From: Planctomycetota bacterium
GTDB lineage: Bacteria > Planctomycetota > B15-G4 > JADJEK01
Direction of reading: 5' to 3'
Assembly (NCBI GenBank): GCA_016709145.1
Contig: JADJEK010000012.1
Coordinates: forward strand, 62,001-126,000
Length of the DNA: 64,000 bases
The notes beneath the pieces are model-generated. The model saw nothing but the letters and a program-made list of their open reading frames with translations. It had not been told where the DNA came from and made no database searches. Below, piece after piece: positions 9,830-18,556 of this stretch (positions are counted from its first letter, which is position 1; the number at the start of each line of letters is the position of its first letter). A program made the translations under genes and the position numbers.

Positions 9830-10831
9830 TTACCACTCGACCTCTTCCTTCAACTGACGCGTCATCAAGTGCCGGACGGCGAGCGCGGGGTCCTTGCCCT
9901 CGAACAGCACGCGATAGACCTCGAGGCAGATCGGCATCTCGACCTGATGCTTCTCGGCGAGGCGCTTGACCGAGATCGCGGTCTTCACGCCCTCGGCGAC
10001 CATCTCCATGCGGCCGAGGATGGCTTCGAGCTTCTGGCCCTTGCCGAGGCGCTCGCCGACCGCGCGGTTGCGGCCGTGCTGCGAGATGCAGGACGTGATG
10101 AGGTCGCCGATGCCGGACAGCCCGAAGAACGTCGAGCGCTTGCCGCCGAGCGCTTCGCCGAGGCGCGAGATCTCGACGATGCCGCGCGTCAGCAGCGCGG
10201 CCTTGGTGTTGTCGCCGAAGCCGAGGCCGTCGACGATGCCCGACGCGATGGCGACGACGTTCTTCAGCGCGCCGCCGACCTCGACGCCGATGGCGTCGGG
10301 GTTCGTGTAGACGCGGAAGCGTTCGGTGGCGAGCAAGTCCTGGACGCGCAGCGCGGCGCCGGATTGCTCGGACGCGGCGACGACGGTGGTCGGCATGCGG
10401 CGCGAGACTTCCTCGGCGTGGCTCGGGCCCGAGACGACGACGATCGGCACGTCGCCGAGCACGGCGCGGATGATCTCGCTCGGGCGCTGCAGCGTGTCGG
10501 TCTCGATGCCCTTCGTCGCGGAGACGACCGGAGTGCCGGCCGGGTAATGCGCCTTCAAGTTCTGCATCACGCCGCGCAAGAACGGCGTCGGCACGACGGA
10601 GAACAGCATGTCGCGCTGCGTGACGGCCTGCGCGAGGTCGGCGACGACGTGGATCGTGTCGGGGATCTCGACGCCCGGCAGGAACTTGCGGTTCTTGCGC
10701 GTGGTCGCGATCTCCTTGGCGTAGGCGGCGTCGTGGCTCCACAGCGTCACTTCGGCGCCATGGTCGGCCAGCACGATCGCGAGCGCGGTGCCCCAACCAC
10801 CGTCGCCCAGCACGGTCACGCGTTCGGTCAT
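9830..10831 (-). CDS. gpsA: NAD(P)H-dependent glycerol-3-phosphate dehydrogenase
   Basis: 333 residues, the usual length of GpsA. It reduces dihydroxyacetone phosphate to sn-glycerol 3-phosphate, the backbone for phospholipid synthesis, in the cytoplasm. The N-terminal dinucleotide-binding fold carries GDGGWG (residues 9-14). SATKG (104-108), SGPSHAEE (134-141), the catalytic-lysine segment GALKNV (Lys190) and GDNTKA (206-211) are all present. It lies 1 nt downstream of plsY on the same strand; the pair makes glycerol 3-phosphate and acylates it, a common bacterial arrangement. The ATG start is unambiguous. Confidence 0.96.
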   Translation of the reverse strand: MTERVTVLGDGGWGTALAIVLADHGAEVTLWSHDAAYAKEIATTRKNRKFLPGVEIPDTIHVVADLAQAVTQRDMLFSVVPTPFLRGVMQNLKAHYPAGTPVVSATKGIETDTLQRPSEIIRAVLGDVPIVVVSGPSHAEEVSRRMPTTVVAASEQSGAALRVQDLLATERFRVYTNPDAIGVEVGGALKNVVAIASGIVDGLGFGDNTKAALLTRGIVEISRLGEALGGKRSTFFGLSGIGDLITSCISQHGRNRAVGERLGKGQKLEAILGRMEMVAEGVKTAISVKRLAEKHQVEMPICLEVYRVLFEGKDPALAVRHLMTRQLKEEVEW

Positions 10832-10832
10832 C

Positions 10833-11486
10833 TCACGCTCCTTGCGACTTGCTTTGGCCGACGCGCGGCTCTTCGCCGCGCATCAACCGTCGGATGTTGG
10901 CGCGATGCAGCACGACGATCGCGAGCGCGAGCCCGATCGCGAGCACCGTCACGACGCGCCGTTCGCCGAATGCGGCGTCGAAGCCTTCGAATCCCACGAA
11001 CACCGCCGGGAAGGCCAGCGACGCGAGCATCGAAGCGACGGAAACGTAGCGGGTGAGTTTCAAAAGGACATACCAGAGCACGAACGCGATCAGCACGGCT
11101 TGCCATGCGAGCGCGGCGCACACTCCGGCGGACGTCGCGACACCCTTGCCGCCCTTGAAGCGCAACCACACGGGGAACACGTGACCGGCGATCGCCGCGA
11201 CCCCGAGAGCAAGTCGCACGGCGTCGAGTCCGAGCTCGGTCGCGCCGTGCTCGACGAGCCACGGCCCGAGCAGGAACGTCGGCAGGAAGCCCTTCAGCAC
11301 GTCGAGCACGAAGCACGTGATGCCGATGCGTTTGCCGAGCGTGCGGACGACGTTGGTCGCGCCGATGTTGCCCGAGCCCGTCTTGCGCAGGTCGATGCCC
11401 TTGGCCTTGCCTGCGAGGAACCCGACCGGGATCGACCCGGAGAGGTACGAGGCGAGGATGGCGAGGAGGAACTCGGTCGAGGGCAA
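10833..11486 (-). CDS. plsY: Acyl-phosphate:glycerol-3-phosphate acyltransferase
   Basis: About 217 residues from the TTG at 11486; the frame is open further upstream to 11570, but the extra residues are not hydrophobic and would make the protein too long for the family. PlsY is an inner-membrane enzyme transferring an acyl chain from acyl phosphate to glycerol 3-phosphate, the first step of phospholipid synthesis. The family signatures are present: SGSIPVGFLAGK with KTGSGNIGATNVVRTLGK near the N terminus, and a central GHVFPVWLRFKGGKGVAT loop, separated by hydrophobic helices. It is first in a two-gene unit with gpsA. The exact start is less certain than the identity. Confidence 0.92.
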   Translation of the reverse strand: MPSTEFLLAILASYLSGSIPVGFLAGKAKGIDLRKTGSGNIGATNVVRTLGKRIGITCFVLDVLKGFLPTFLLGPWLVEHGATELGLDAVRLALGVAAIAGHVFPVWLRFKGGKGVATSAGVCAALAWQAVLIAFVLWYVLLKLTRYVSVASMLASLAFPAVFVGFEGFDAAFGERRVVTVLAIGLALAIVVLHRANIRRLMRGEEPRVGQSKSQGA

Positions 11487-11579
11487 GGGCCGACACCCGG
11501 TGTGCTGGGCGGGGTGGAAAGCGTGGGAGCCTAGCAGTGAGCCGCGCGAAAAGGCACTGCGTGCGACCACTGACCTCGG

Positions 11580-12887
11580 TCAGTCGTTCCACAGGACGCG
11601 ATGCGTGCTGCCCACGGCGTTCGCCGTGGGCTCGGCGACACCCGCCGCACTCGCGAACTCCGTCCATCGCGCCACGACCGCGAGCACCTCGTCGAGGATC
11701 GCTTCCGCGCGACCGCGCTTCATCGACGCCGCCTTCGCGACCGCGCGCAGGTCGACACGCGTGAAGCCGTCGCGCTTCGCGTTCAACGTCATCTGGTGCT
11801 GCGCGGTCCACGCCCCGACGGGATTGTGGCTGTAGGTCAGGTCGAACGCCGGCGCGAGCGACCACGCGCCGGCCTTGTCCATCAGGAACGCGATGTTCTT
11901 GACGTGATCGTCCTGATTGCGCGCGACGACGTTGAACACCATGCGGCGGAATTGCTGTTCGACCGCGTCCGCGCCCAATCCGAGGCGACGGATGACGAGC
12001 AGCGCCTGCTCGTACGAGTGCGCTCCGGCCGCGTTGAAATCGAGGTGCGCGAGCGCGGCGAGCGATTGCATGTGCAGCTTCTCGCGGGCCCCGACGCGAT
12101 CGAAGCGGCGCGTCATGAAATGCCGGCGGCCGTTCTCTTCGAACATGCGGCATTCGCTCGTCGTGATGCCGGCGGCGCGCGCCATGTTCGCGTAGGCGTA
12201 TTCGATCGCGCCGAAGCCGAGCGGCTGCGCGAGCTCGGTCGCTTGCGCCGCGGCGACGCCGTCGAACTTCAGCAGCCAATGCTCGAAACCGGGCGGCGCG
12301 GCGACTTGGCCCGAGACGACGGCGTTGGTCGTCGGATTCCACGCGATGACGGCCTTCGCGCGCGCACCGCCTGCCGACGCACCGACGCGCAGGATCTCGC
12401 GCAGCGCGAGTTCGCGATCGGCGTCGGCGAACGACGCGGTCCACTGCTCGCGTCCGCGCAAGACATCGGCGGCGAGCGCGACCAGCGCGTCGACCCGAAC
12501 GGGCGTGGCTTGGTCCGAGCGCGGGCCCGCGGACGGCTCGAACTCGAGCGCTCCCATGCCGCGCGACCCCGTGTAGCACAGGCGCTCGACCGCATCGATC
12601 TCGCTCGGCAACCGTCCCTGCGCGGCGAGCCATGCGGCGATGACGGCGTTGCCGAACGCGTCGGGCAACGAGTCGGCGAGCATGCCGGGCAGGCCGTGGA
12701 ACGATTGCGGTGCCAGATCGGTGAAGCGGTAGATGCGCGTCGACAGCGGCATCATGAGTGGCGCGACTTCGATGCCGCTCGCGCCGAACTCCGGCGTGAA
12801 CTGGAACGACGCGACCTGCCCTGGACCTTCGACCGAGACGGCTCCGATGCGTCGCCCCCACAGCTTCACCTCGGCGACCGTCGTCAT
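11580..12887 (-). CDS. hipA: HipA-family serine/threonine kinase toxin
   Basis: 435 residues, close to the E. coli HipA length. HipA kinases phosphorylate a translation component (glutamyl-tRNA synthetase in E. coli) and induce growth arrest. The HipA_N domain covers residues ~5-110 (a TGSRGMGALEF segment is typical). The kinase core has a Ser/Gly-rich loop GASAGGARAK (169-178), LLKFD (205-209), RRFDR (260-264), the catalytic-loop motif NQDDHVKN (324-331) and the metal-binding PAFDL (~346-350), so it looks active. The ATG at 12887 overlaps the antitoxin stop by 4 nt. The frame stays open to 13082, but that part is shadow of the antitoxin gene. Confidence 0.92.
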   Translation of the reverse strand: MTTVAEVKLWGRRIGAVSVEGPGQVASFQFTPEFGASGIEVAPLMMPLSTRIYRFTDLAPQSFHGLPGMLADSLPDAFGNAVIAAWLAAQGRLPSEIDAVERLCYTGSRGMGALEFEPSAGPRSDQATPVRVDALVALAADVLRGREQWTASFADADRELALREILRVGASAGGARAKAVIAWNPTTNAVVSGQVAAPPGFEHWLLKFDGVAAAQATELAQPLGFGAIEYAYANMARAAGITTSECRMFEENGRRHFMTRRFDRVGAREKLHMQSLAALAHLDFNAAGAHSYEQALLVIRRLGLGADAVEQQFRRMVFNVVARNQDDHVKNIAFLMDKAGAWSLAPAFDLTYSHNPVGAWTAQHQMTLNAKRDGFTRVDLRAVAKAASMKRGRAEAILDEVLAVVARWTEFASAAGVAEPTANAVGSTHRVLWND

Positions 12888-13255
12888 GAGTCGCTCCGAT
12901 CCGGCTTCACTTCGTCGTCCCACGACCACGGTCGCGGTGTGCCGCGCGGTGCGCGCTTCGTCGAAGCGCGGCGACGGACTTTGCTCTTCGCTTCGAGCTG
13001 GGCGAGCGGACTCGGGCCGGGCGCCGGCACGAGCCGGTCGAGATTCGCGAGCAGGCCGAGCGCGCGCAGCACGCGGATCCAATTCGTCAGTTGCGTGGAC
13101 TCGCCATCCTCGATGCGGGCGACGGTGCGCTGCGACACCCCGGCAACGCCTGCGAGCTGGGCTTGCGTCTGGTTCGCTGCGAGTCGGAGTTGGGCGAGTC
13201 GCTGCCCGAGCTGACCGAGAACGGCCTCGTCGGCTTGCGTTTCGATGGGATCCAT
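12884..13255 (-). CDS. hipB: HipB-like XRE antitoxin
   Basis: 123 residues, a little longer than E. coli HipB. An XRE helix-turn-helix covers residues ~15-70, with TQAQLAGVAGVSQRTVARIE as the DNA-binding helices. The C terminus is basic and then acidic (ending in SWDDEVKPDRSDS), a plausible toxin-binding tail. It is first in the operon and overlaps hipA by 4 nt (ATGA), the standard antitoxin-first order. Autorepression is likely because a perfect palindrome covers its start codon. Confidence 0.9.
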   Translation of the reverse strand: MDPIETQADEAVLGQLGQRLAQLRLAANQTQAQLAGVAGVSQRTVARIEDGESTQLTNWIRVLRALGLLANLDRLVPAPGPSPLAQLEAKSKVRRRASTKRAPRGTPRPWSWDDEVKPDRSDS

Positions 13256-13266
13256 AGGATGCCTAT
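13254..13266. promoter_or_regulatory. Palindromic operator candidate over the hipB start codon
   Basis: ATAGG-ATG-CCTAT is a perfect 5-bp inverted repeat with a 3-bp spacer, located exactly at the hipB initiation region. HipB proteins of other bacteria bind palindromes in their own promoter. Binding here would block transcription or initiation. Whether HipB binds this site is inference. Confidence 0.45.
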
Positions 13267-13502
13267 TCTGTCGCTTTCATCGGCATTTCTACAGTTAAAC
13301 AGACAGAGTTGTCATCAAAGATCACACCGACCAGGCCGCGGATCCTCCGCGCTCGCCGCGGCGCGCGCTCCGCCAGCCCGGAGCGGGATCGTCTCGGCCC
13401 GGTCGACCAGCGCCGGTCTCTGCACCTTCGACGCGTGCCGAGGCCAGGCGCCTGCGGTAAGACGTTGCGCCGCTTACCCCCGGAACGGAATAGGGAAACC
13501 CC

Positions 13503-14282
13503 ATGACTTCAGACTGCCGTAGTACGTCCCAACCGCCTTGGAACGGTCGCTTCGTCTGGCACGACCTGGTCACGAAGGACGCCGCGCGTGCGAAGGAGTT
13601 CTACTCCGGGCTGTTCGGTTGGCAGATCGAGTCGATGCCGATGGGCGATTGCGTGTACCACATGATCCTCGCCGGCCCTGGCCCGATCGGTGGCATCGTC
13701 GAGAACCCCGAAGCGCCGATGCCTCATTGGATGCCGTATTGCGCGGTCCCCGACGTCGACGCGTCGGCTGCGCAATGCAAGGCGCTCGGCGGTCAGGTCC
13801 ACATGCCGCCGACCGACATCCCCGAGACCGGACGCTTCGCCGTGATCGCCGATCCGCAGGGAGGTTGCTTCTCGCTCTACAAGGGCTTGCCGCAGTCGCT
13901 CGGCGCGGACCCCGATGCAGCCATCGCCGGCCGCGTTTGTTGGAACGAGCTGCTGACGCAAGATCCGGCCGCGGCGGCGAAGTTCTACGGCAAGTTGCTC
14001 GGCTGGGCGGATCGACCCGAGGACATGGGGCCGATCGGCACGTACCACCTGCAGATGCAAGGGGACACCCACGCCGCGGGCATCATGCGCGCGCCCTCGC
14101 CGCAGATGCCGCCGGCATGGCTCGTGTACTTCCTCGTCGACGACCTCGCGCCGGCGACGCAGAAGGCGAAGAGCCTCGGCGCGCACGTGTTGATGGAGAG
14201 CACGCCGATCCCCGGCATCGGCACGTTCTCGCTGCTGGTCGATCCGACCGGCGCGCACTTCGCGCTGTTCAAGGGGCATTGA
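13503..14282 (+). CDS. VOC (glyoxalase/bleomycin-resistance) superfamily protein, two domains
   Basis: 259 residues containing two vicinal-oxygen-chelate domains: ~14-128 (FVWHDLVTKDAARAKEFYSG, ending in DPQGGCFSLYKG) and ~140-258 (VCWNELLTQDPAAAAKFYGK, ending in DPTGAHFALFKG). This paired layout is like the actinobacterial CFP-30B/hydroxylase-like VOC proteins, whose substrate is generally unknown. Both halves keep the FY(S/G)(G/K)LFGW-type helix. It stands alone, followed by a long stem-loop. An ATG start with no strong ribosome-binding site suggests weak or leaderless initiation. Confidence 0.85.
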   Translation: MTSDCRSTSQPPWNGRFVWHDLVTKDAARAKEFYSGLFGWQIESMPMGDCVYHMILAGPGPIGGIVENPEAPMPHWMPYCAVPDVDASAAQCKALGGQVHMPPTDIPETGRFAVIADPQGGCFSLYKGLPQSLGADPDAAIAGRVCWNELLTQDPAAAAKFYGKLLGWADRPEDMGPIGTYHLQMQGDTHAAGIMRAPSPQMPPAWLVYFLVDDLAPATQKAKSLGAHVLMESTPIPGIGTFSLLVDPTGAHFALFKGH

Positions 14283-14320
14283 CCGGGGGCCGTGACGGGC
14301 GCGATCCAGGCGCACGCTCG

Positions 14321-14382
14321 GCCGGGCCGTGGAAATCGACTTTGACGGGTTCGTCCCGCATGCCGATACTCCACGGCCCGGC
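14321..14382. terminator. Inverted repeat downstream of the VOC gene
   Basis: A 13-bp perfect inverted repeat (GCCGGGCCGTGGA, 14321-14333, with its complement at 14370-14382) encloses a 36-nt loop; adding flanking bases extends the stem with a single bulge. There is no T-run, so it may act as a transcript-end stabiliser rather than an intrinsic terminator. Confidence 0.4.
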
Positions 14383-14429
14383 GAGCGCGATCGAGCGCCG
14401 CCCCACCGCACCGTTCGACGAGGCCCGCC

Positions 14430-15266
14430 ATGCTGTTGCGCTCCGCGTTCGTGATCCTGCTGGCATCCACCGTGTGCGCACCGCGAACGACGTGGGCGCA
14501 AGCTCCAGCGACCGCGCCGGCAAAGAAGTCCGCGGGGCAGACGATCCCGCCGGAAAAGGTCCGCGAACTGCCGATCGTTGCGCTGCCCGACACCCTCGCG
14601 GACGAGTCGTTCGAACTCGAGATCAAGCTGCCGGCGGGTTTCAGCCTGAACCCGAACCTCGAGTCCATGCGAACGGTCGCGCGCCAGGAGTTCGAACGTC
14701 AGGAAGTGCCGAAGGGCGCGAACGCGACGCCGCGCACGCAGTTGTGGTCGTACGCGAGCGAGACGGGCACCGGCGTCGTGGTCTGGGTCAACGAGATCCT
14801 GCTGACGCCGATCGCGTCGCCCGATGCGTTCGCGACGAAGTTCGACAACGAGCGCCAGGCGCAGGGCATGACGGTGAACCGCATCGGCGAGCCGAAGTTC
14901 TTCAAGGCGCGCGATGCGCACGTCGGCTTCACCTTCGAACGCGAGGTCGGCGTGAAGCGCGGCGGACCGCTCGAGCGGCGCGAGCTGTGGGGCTACGTGC
15001 GCGCCGGTGCGCGCGAAGTGTTCGTCTTCGTCAGCGCTCCGCTGCAAGACTTCCAGGCCCGCGCGGACGAGTACCTGGCGATGTTCGCGACCATCCAGTT
15101 GCGCGAGTCGGCAAGCGCTCCGATCACGGTCAGCGCGTCGGACGTGACGACACCGAAGGAAGCTCCGGGTTTCGCCAGCCCGTTCACGATCGGCGCACTG
15201 GTGTTGTGCGCGGCCGTGGGCTTCATGCTCCTGAAGCTCATGAAGGCGCCGGCCGAAGCGACCTGA
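14430..15266 (+). CDS. Secreted protein with C-terminal membrane anchor, unknown function
   Basis: 278 residues. An N-terminal signal peptide (LLRSAFVILLASTVC, then an A-Q-A cleavage region near residue 24) is followed by a soluble domain and a C-terminal hydrophobic helix (FTIGALVLCAAVGFMLLKLM, ~250-270), so the body is probably periplasmic and tethered. The central part (LPAGFSLNPNL, then GVVVWVNEI and FEREVGVKRGG) has no motif I recognise. No obvious operon partner; the next gene starts 113 nt downstream on the same strand. Confidence 0.7.
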   Translation: MLLRSAFVILLASTVCAPRTTWAQAPATAPAKKSAGQTIPPEKVRELPIVALPDTLADESFELEIKLPAGFSLNPNLESMRTVARQEFERQEVPKGANATPRTQLWSYASETGTGVVVWVNEILLTPIASPDAFATKFDNERQAQGMTVNRIGEPKFFKARDAHVGFTFEREVGVKRGGPLERRELWGYVRAGAREVFVFVSAPLQDFQARADEYLAMFATIQLRESASAPITVSASDVTTPKEAPGFASPFTIGALVLCAAVGFMLLKLMKAPAEAT

Positions 15267-15378
15267 GCGGAGATCCGCCGCGAGCGATCGCGTGGCGAGA
15301 TCGCGAACGCGCAGCGCAACACGCGCTTTCCGTCGCGCCGGTCTACACTCCGCACGCCACACCCAGGAGACGACGTCG

Positions 15379-16350
15379 ATGCGCCTCGTGAGCCATGTCG
15401 GGCGGGCGATCCGCAAATCGGGCCTGAACACCACCGAGTTCGCGCGGGAATCGGGGATCGCACGCAGCACGCTCGAGAAGCTGATCGGCGGGCACTTCTC
15501 CGAGATCCGCCGTGACACGATCGAGCGCATCGCCGCGCGCTTGAAGATCACCGACATCTCCGAGTTGTTCTCGCTGCAGGCCGAGGAGCAGGACTTCTTG
15601 GCGCCGTACAAGGCGCGCAAGTCGGTGACGTTCTTGTTCGGGACGCACGACGTCACCGACGCGCACCGTTCGGAGAAGACGCCGCTGCGCACGACGGTCG
15701 ATCTGTGGGACTTCCGCACACAGGCGGAACTGTTGAGCTTCCTGCGCTCCCACGAGCCGCAGTTGCGTGACGAGCTGCGCTTCTATTCGAAGGCCGGCTT
15801 CGGTGCGCACGAGCGCCAGGAAGTGCTCGACCTCGTGCGTCGCCACAACACGGTCATCGTCGGTTCGCCGAAGATCAACCCGGCCTGCGAGGCCGTGCTG
15901 TGCTCGGTGTTCCGCGGTGGGCAGGGCTACAAACCGCGGCGCAAAGACGGGCCGCGCTTGAAGCTGTCCGAGGGCGGACGCTTGAAGGGCAGCATCCTCG
16001 ACGCCGGCGGTTCGCACGCACTCGGCATCGTCGACACGCAGGAAGCCCGCTTGGTCGTGCCGTGCGAGTACAAGCCGGCCGGCGAGACGTCGCAGGACGC
16101 GGGGCTCGCGTACGTGGTCTATCGCCCGCTCGGCACCGCGGAGGAAGTGTGCTGCGTGATCCTCGCCGGGATCTCGGGCTGTGGCACGTACGGCGCCGCG
16201 CGCTCGCTGGTCGAGCATCCGCCCACGCAGCAGGACTTGCAGCCCGGCGTCGCCCACGAGCGCGCCACGCAGACGACCTACAAGAAGCCGACGGACTCGA
16301 CCCGCGACGATCGCCAAGTCGTGAAGGTCGGCACCGTGATGGCGGTCTGA
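15379..16350 (+). CDS. XRE-type HTH regulator with large uncharacterised C-terminal domain
   Basis: 323 residues from the ATG at 15379, which is preceded by AGGAGA (15365-15370). Residues ~1-65 form an XRE-like helix-turn-helix (TEFARESGIARSTLEKLIGG). The ~200-residue remainder contains VIVGSPKINPACEAVL (residues ~160) and VILAGISGCGTYGAARSL (residues ~258-275). These two Gly-rich strand-loop segments look like a ligand or nucleotide binding sensor fold, but I cannot assign a family. The Cys residues in and near these segments could add redox or metal sensing. No target gene is evident next door, so it may act at a distance. Confidence 0.75.
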   Translation: MRLVSHVGRAIRKSGLNTTEFARESGIARSTLEKLIGGHFSEIRRDTIERIAARLKITDISELFSLQAEEQDFLAPYKARKSVTFLFGTHDVTDAHRSEKTPLRTTVDLWDFRTQAELLSFLRSHEPQLRDELRFYSKAGFGAHERQEVLDLVRRHNTVIVGSPKINPACEAVLCSVFRGGQGYKPRRKDGPRLKLSEGGRLKGSILDAGGSHALGIVDTQEARLVVPCEYKPAGETSQDAGLAYVVYRPLGTAEEVCCVILAGISGCGTYGAARSLVEHPPTQQDLQPGVAHERATQTTYKKPTDSTRDDRQVVKVGTVMAV

Positions 16351-16593
16351 CACTCGGGCCGTTGGGCCGGATGGTGCCGACCGTCCATTCAGGCGGGTCA
16401 GGCGGGGGCTACCGCCCATCTTGGGCCGCTCGGGGGACTTGACGCCAAGGGACGTCGGAGTGGTCTTGAACCGCGAGCGCGCGGCCTGAAACCGAGGGAA
16501 GGGTGACGGTTCGCGCTCCGCGCCATAGTTCGGTCGAGCTTCGGCGCGTTCATCGTTTGGATGCGATCGCGCAAGTCGTGGAGCACTCGCCGT

Positions 16594-16696
16594 GTAGCCC
16601 GCGTGCAATTGCCGCCGGCAATCGCACGCAATTGCCGCCGGCAATCGCACGCGGGTACCCGCGTCGGATTGCCGGCGGTGATCCGACGCGGGCTAC
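16594..16696. repeat. Nested hairpin repeat module in the 503-nt gap between the XRE gene and iscA
   Basis: An outer inverted repeat (GTAGCCCGCGT at 16594-16604, ACGCGGGCTAC at 16686-16696) encloses two near-identical hairpins of the form GC(G/A)(T/C)GCAATTGCCGCCGGC (16601-16629 and ~16624-16652), a palindrome ACGCGGGTACCCGCGT (16649-16664) and a third hairpin built on GCGTCGGAT...ATCCGACGC (16661-16689). It resembles REP/BIME-type mosaic repeats. The rest of the gap 16351-16853 shows no gene. Confidence 0.7.
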
Positions 16697-16853
16697 GTCG
16701 TGGCACGACAACGGGTTCGGGTAACGCGGTTACCGCCGGCCATCGCCGTCGGGTCGGGTCTCGGTGATCGGTTCTCGGTCTCGCGCGCGCTTCTCGCCGG
16801 CACTCCCGTTCGCACTTGGGCACTGCTCGCGTGTGGTGCGTCTTCGACTCGGT

Positions 16854-17180
16854 TCAGACCCCGAACGACGTACCGCAACCGCACGTCGAGCTGGCGTTGG
16901 GATTCGAGAACGTGAAGCCGCGACCGTTCAGGCCATCCTGGAAGTCGACCTGCGTTCCGTCGAGGTAGAGGAACGACTTGGAGTCGACGACGACCTTCAC
17001 CCCGTTGATCTCGGTGACCTGGTCGCCATCCTGCGTCTGCGTGTCGAACTGGAGGTTGTAGGAGAAGCCGGAGCAACCGCCGCCCGTGACACCGACGCGG
17101 AGCATCGTGTCGGCGGGCATGCCCTGCTCACTGACGATCTTCTGGACTTCCTTCGCGGCGCGCTCGGTGAGTTGCAGCAT
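16854..17180 (-). CDS. IscA/ErpA/HesB-family iron-sulfur assembly protein
   Basis: 108 residues, the family's usual size. These A-type carriers hold Fe-S clusters and pass them to apo-enzymes in the cytoplasm. The three ligand cysteines are present: GGGCSGFSY (~Cys35) and a C-terminal CGCGTSF (~Cys100 and 102). The start ATG at 17180 gives MLQLTERAAKEV, aligned with known family members; an AGGAG element lies upstream. It diverges from the surface-protein gene at 17366. The iscS gene is at 23.2-24.4 kb, so the assembly genes are not in one operon here. Whether it is IscA, ErpA or SufA cannot be decided from sequence alone. Confidence 0.92.
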   Translation of the reverse strand: MLQLTERAAKEVQKIVSEQGMPADTMLRVGVTGGGCSGFSYNLQFDTQTQDGDQVTEINGVKVVVDSKSFLYLDGTQVDFQDGLNGRGFTFSNPNASSTCGCGTSFGV

Positions 17181-17365
17181 GGGGTTCTCGTCTCCTCGAT
17201 CGATCTCGAGCGGTCTCTTCGGTCCGTCGGACGGTGGAATATGGCCGTCGAAGCGCCGTCGACGGGTGGAAGCTGGAACGGCCGCCGTGGTTATAGCACG
17301 GCATTCAGGGGTTCGCCGGGCACGGTGACGAGTCGGCGGCATGGTGGTGGGACGGAGGCTCGGTC

Positions 17366-18556
17366 GTGAGAATGCTGCCACTGGTCCTCGGGGTCACGGT
17401 CATTGGCATCGCGGTGGCGTTGTCGTGGCTCTTGACCGCCTCCCCGGCCGAGCCGACCGACGCCATCGAGCCGAGGCCCCCCATCGTCGAGGTCGACGAC
17501 CGCCCCACACCGGACGGGTTCGTCGCGCGTCGCAATGACCACCGCCCTGACGCATCGATCCTCCCCGACGCCGTCGACCTGACGCCGGAACCCGTAGCCA
17601 CGCTGCAGGGTCGCGTGGTGCTGCCCGATGGCGCGCCGGCGCATGACGCGCTGATCCGCGTTCGACATCCGGTCCCGGAGGTGACGTCGGTCGCGCCTCC
17701 GCCGCGTCCGAAGAAGCCCCGCAACCGCGGGAACCGGCGGTTCGAGCCGGAACCGACGTTCGAGACGCGCGACTCTCTCGATGCCACTCTCGAAGCCGCG
17801 TTCGAGGCCGCGTTCGAACGCGCTCTCGTCCGCGTCACGCGCGCGCGACGCGATGGCACGTTTCGCCTGGAAGAGTTGCGTGCGCCCGCCACGGTGACCG
17901 TCGAGGTCGAGCCGCCGCCGGGCTCGAACGCGCTGCCGACGACGCGCGAGTTCGTCGTCCTGCGCGGCGACGAGACGACGACGCTGCCCGAAATCCAGTT
18001 GCAAGCCGGTGCGCGCATCGAAGGACAGGTCGTCGATCCCTCGTCGAACCCGATGGCGAACGCGCAAGTCCGCACGCACGACGGGCGCGTCGCGACGACC
18101 GACGCGGCCGGACGCTTCACGTTCGACGGACTACCCGACGGGACATTCGATCTCTCGACCGCACACGTCGACGGCTTCCAAGCACTCGCGAACGGAGTCC
18201 GCGTGCGCGCGGTCGCGGGGCACTCCGCGTTCGTGCGCATCGAACTCCCGCGCGCCGCACGCGTCGCTGGCCGCGTCGTCGATCAGGACGGGATCGCCGT
18301 CGCGCGCGCCCAGGTCCTCGTGGAGTTCGAGGCGATCGGAAGCAATGGCATCGAGATCCGCGGCGTCGGCGCGACCACGGACGAACACGGAGCATTCGAC
18401 GCCGGCGGCATCCGCGAACGCGCCGAATGCCGCGTGAGCGTGCAATGCCTCGGCTACACGGAAACGGCCGAGAGAGCCCCGCGACCCAAACCCGGCAAGG
18501 AACGCGCGAACTCGTACGTGTGGGCGCAGGCCGGCGAGACGCAACCCTCGAGCTGA
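17366..18556 (+). CDS. Carboxypeptidase-regulatory-like membrane protein, N-terminal part of a frameshifted gene
   Basis: 396 residues from a GTG at 17366 that has GGAGG at 17354-17358. An N-terminal membrane helix (LPLVLGVTVIGIAVALSWLL, ~4-23) is followed by a Pro/Glu-rich linker and at least three beta-sandwich units (LQGRVVLPDGAPAHDAL, IEGQVVDPSSNPMANAQV, VAGRVVDQDGIAVARAQV). The frame stops at 18556, just after AQAGETQPSS. The sensible continuation (ATLELSLFRLPRVTIECV) runs on at once in another frame, so one base appears lost at about 18540-18541. With the downstream part the intact protein would be about 970 residues. Confidence 0.75.
   Translation: MRMLPLVLGVTVIGIAVALSWLLTASPAEPTDAIEPRPPIVEVDDRPTPDGFVARRNDHRPDASILPDAVDLTPEPVATLQGRVVLPDGAPAHDALIRVRHPVPEVTSVAPPPRPKKPRNRGNRRFEPEPTFETRDSLDATLEAAFEAAFERALVRVTRARRDGTFRLEELRAPATVTVEVEPPPGSNALPTTREFVVLRGDETTTLPEIQLQAGARIEGQVVDPSSNPMANAQVRTHDGRVATTDAAGRFTFDGLPDGTFDLSTAHVDGFQALANGVRVRAVAGHSAFVRIELPRAARVAGRVVDQDGIAVARAQVLVEFEAIGSNGIEIRGVGATTDEHGAFDAGGIRERAECRVSVQCLGYTETAERAPRPKPGKERANSYVWAQAGETQPSS

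Noticed and set aside
16351..16853. A tRNA or small RNA gene in the gap before iscA
   Set aside because: No T-loop or acceptor-stem pairing was found; the structure is explained by nested palindromic repeats.
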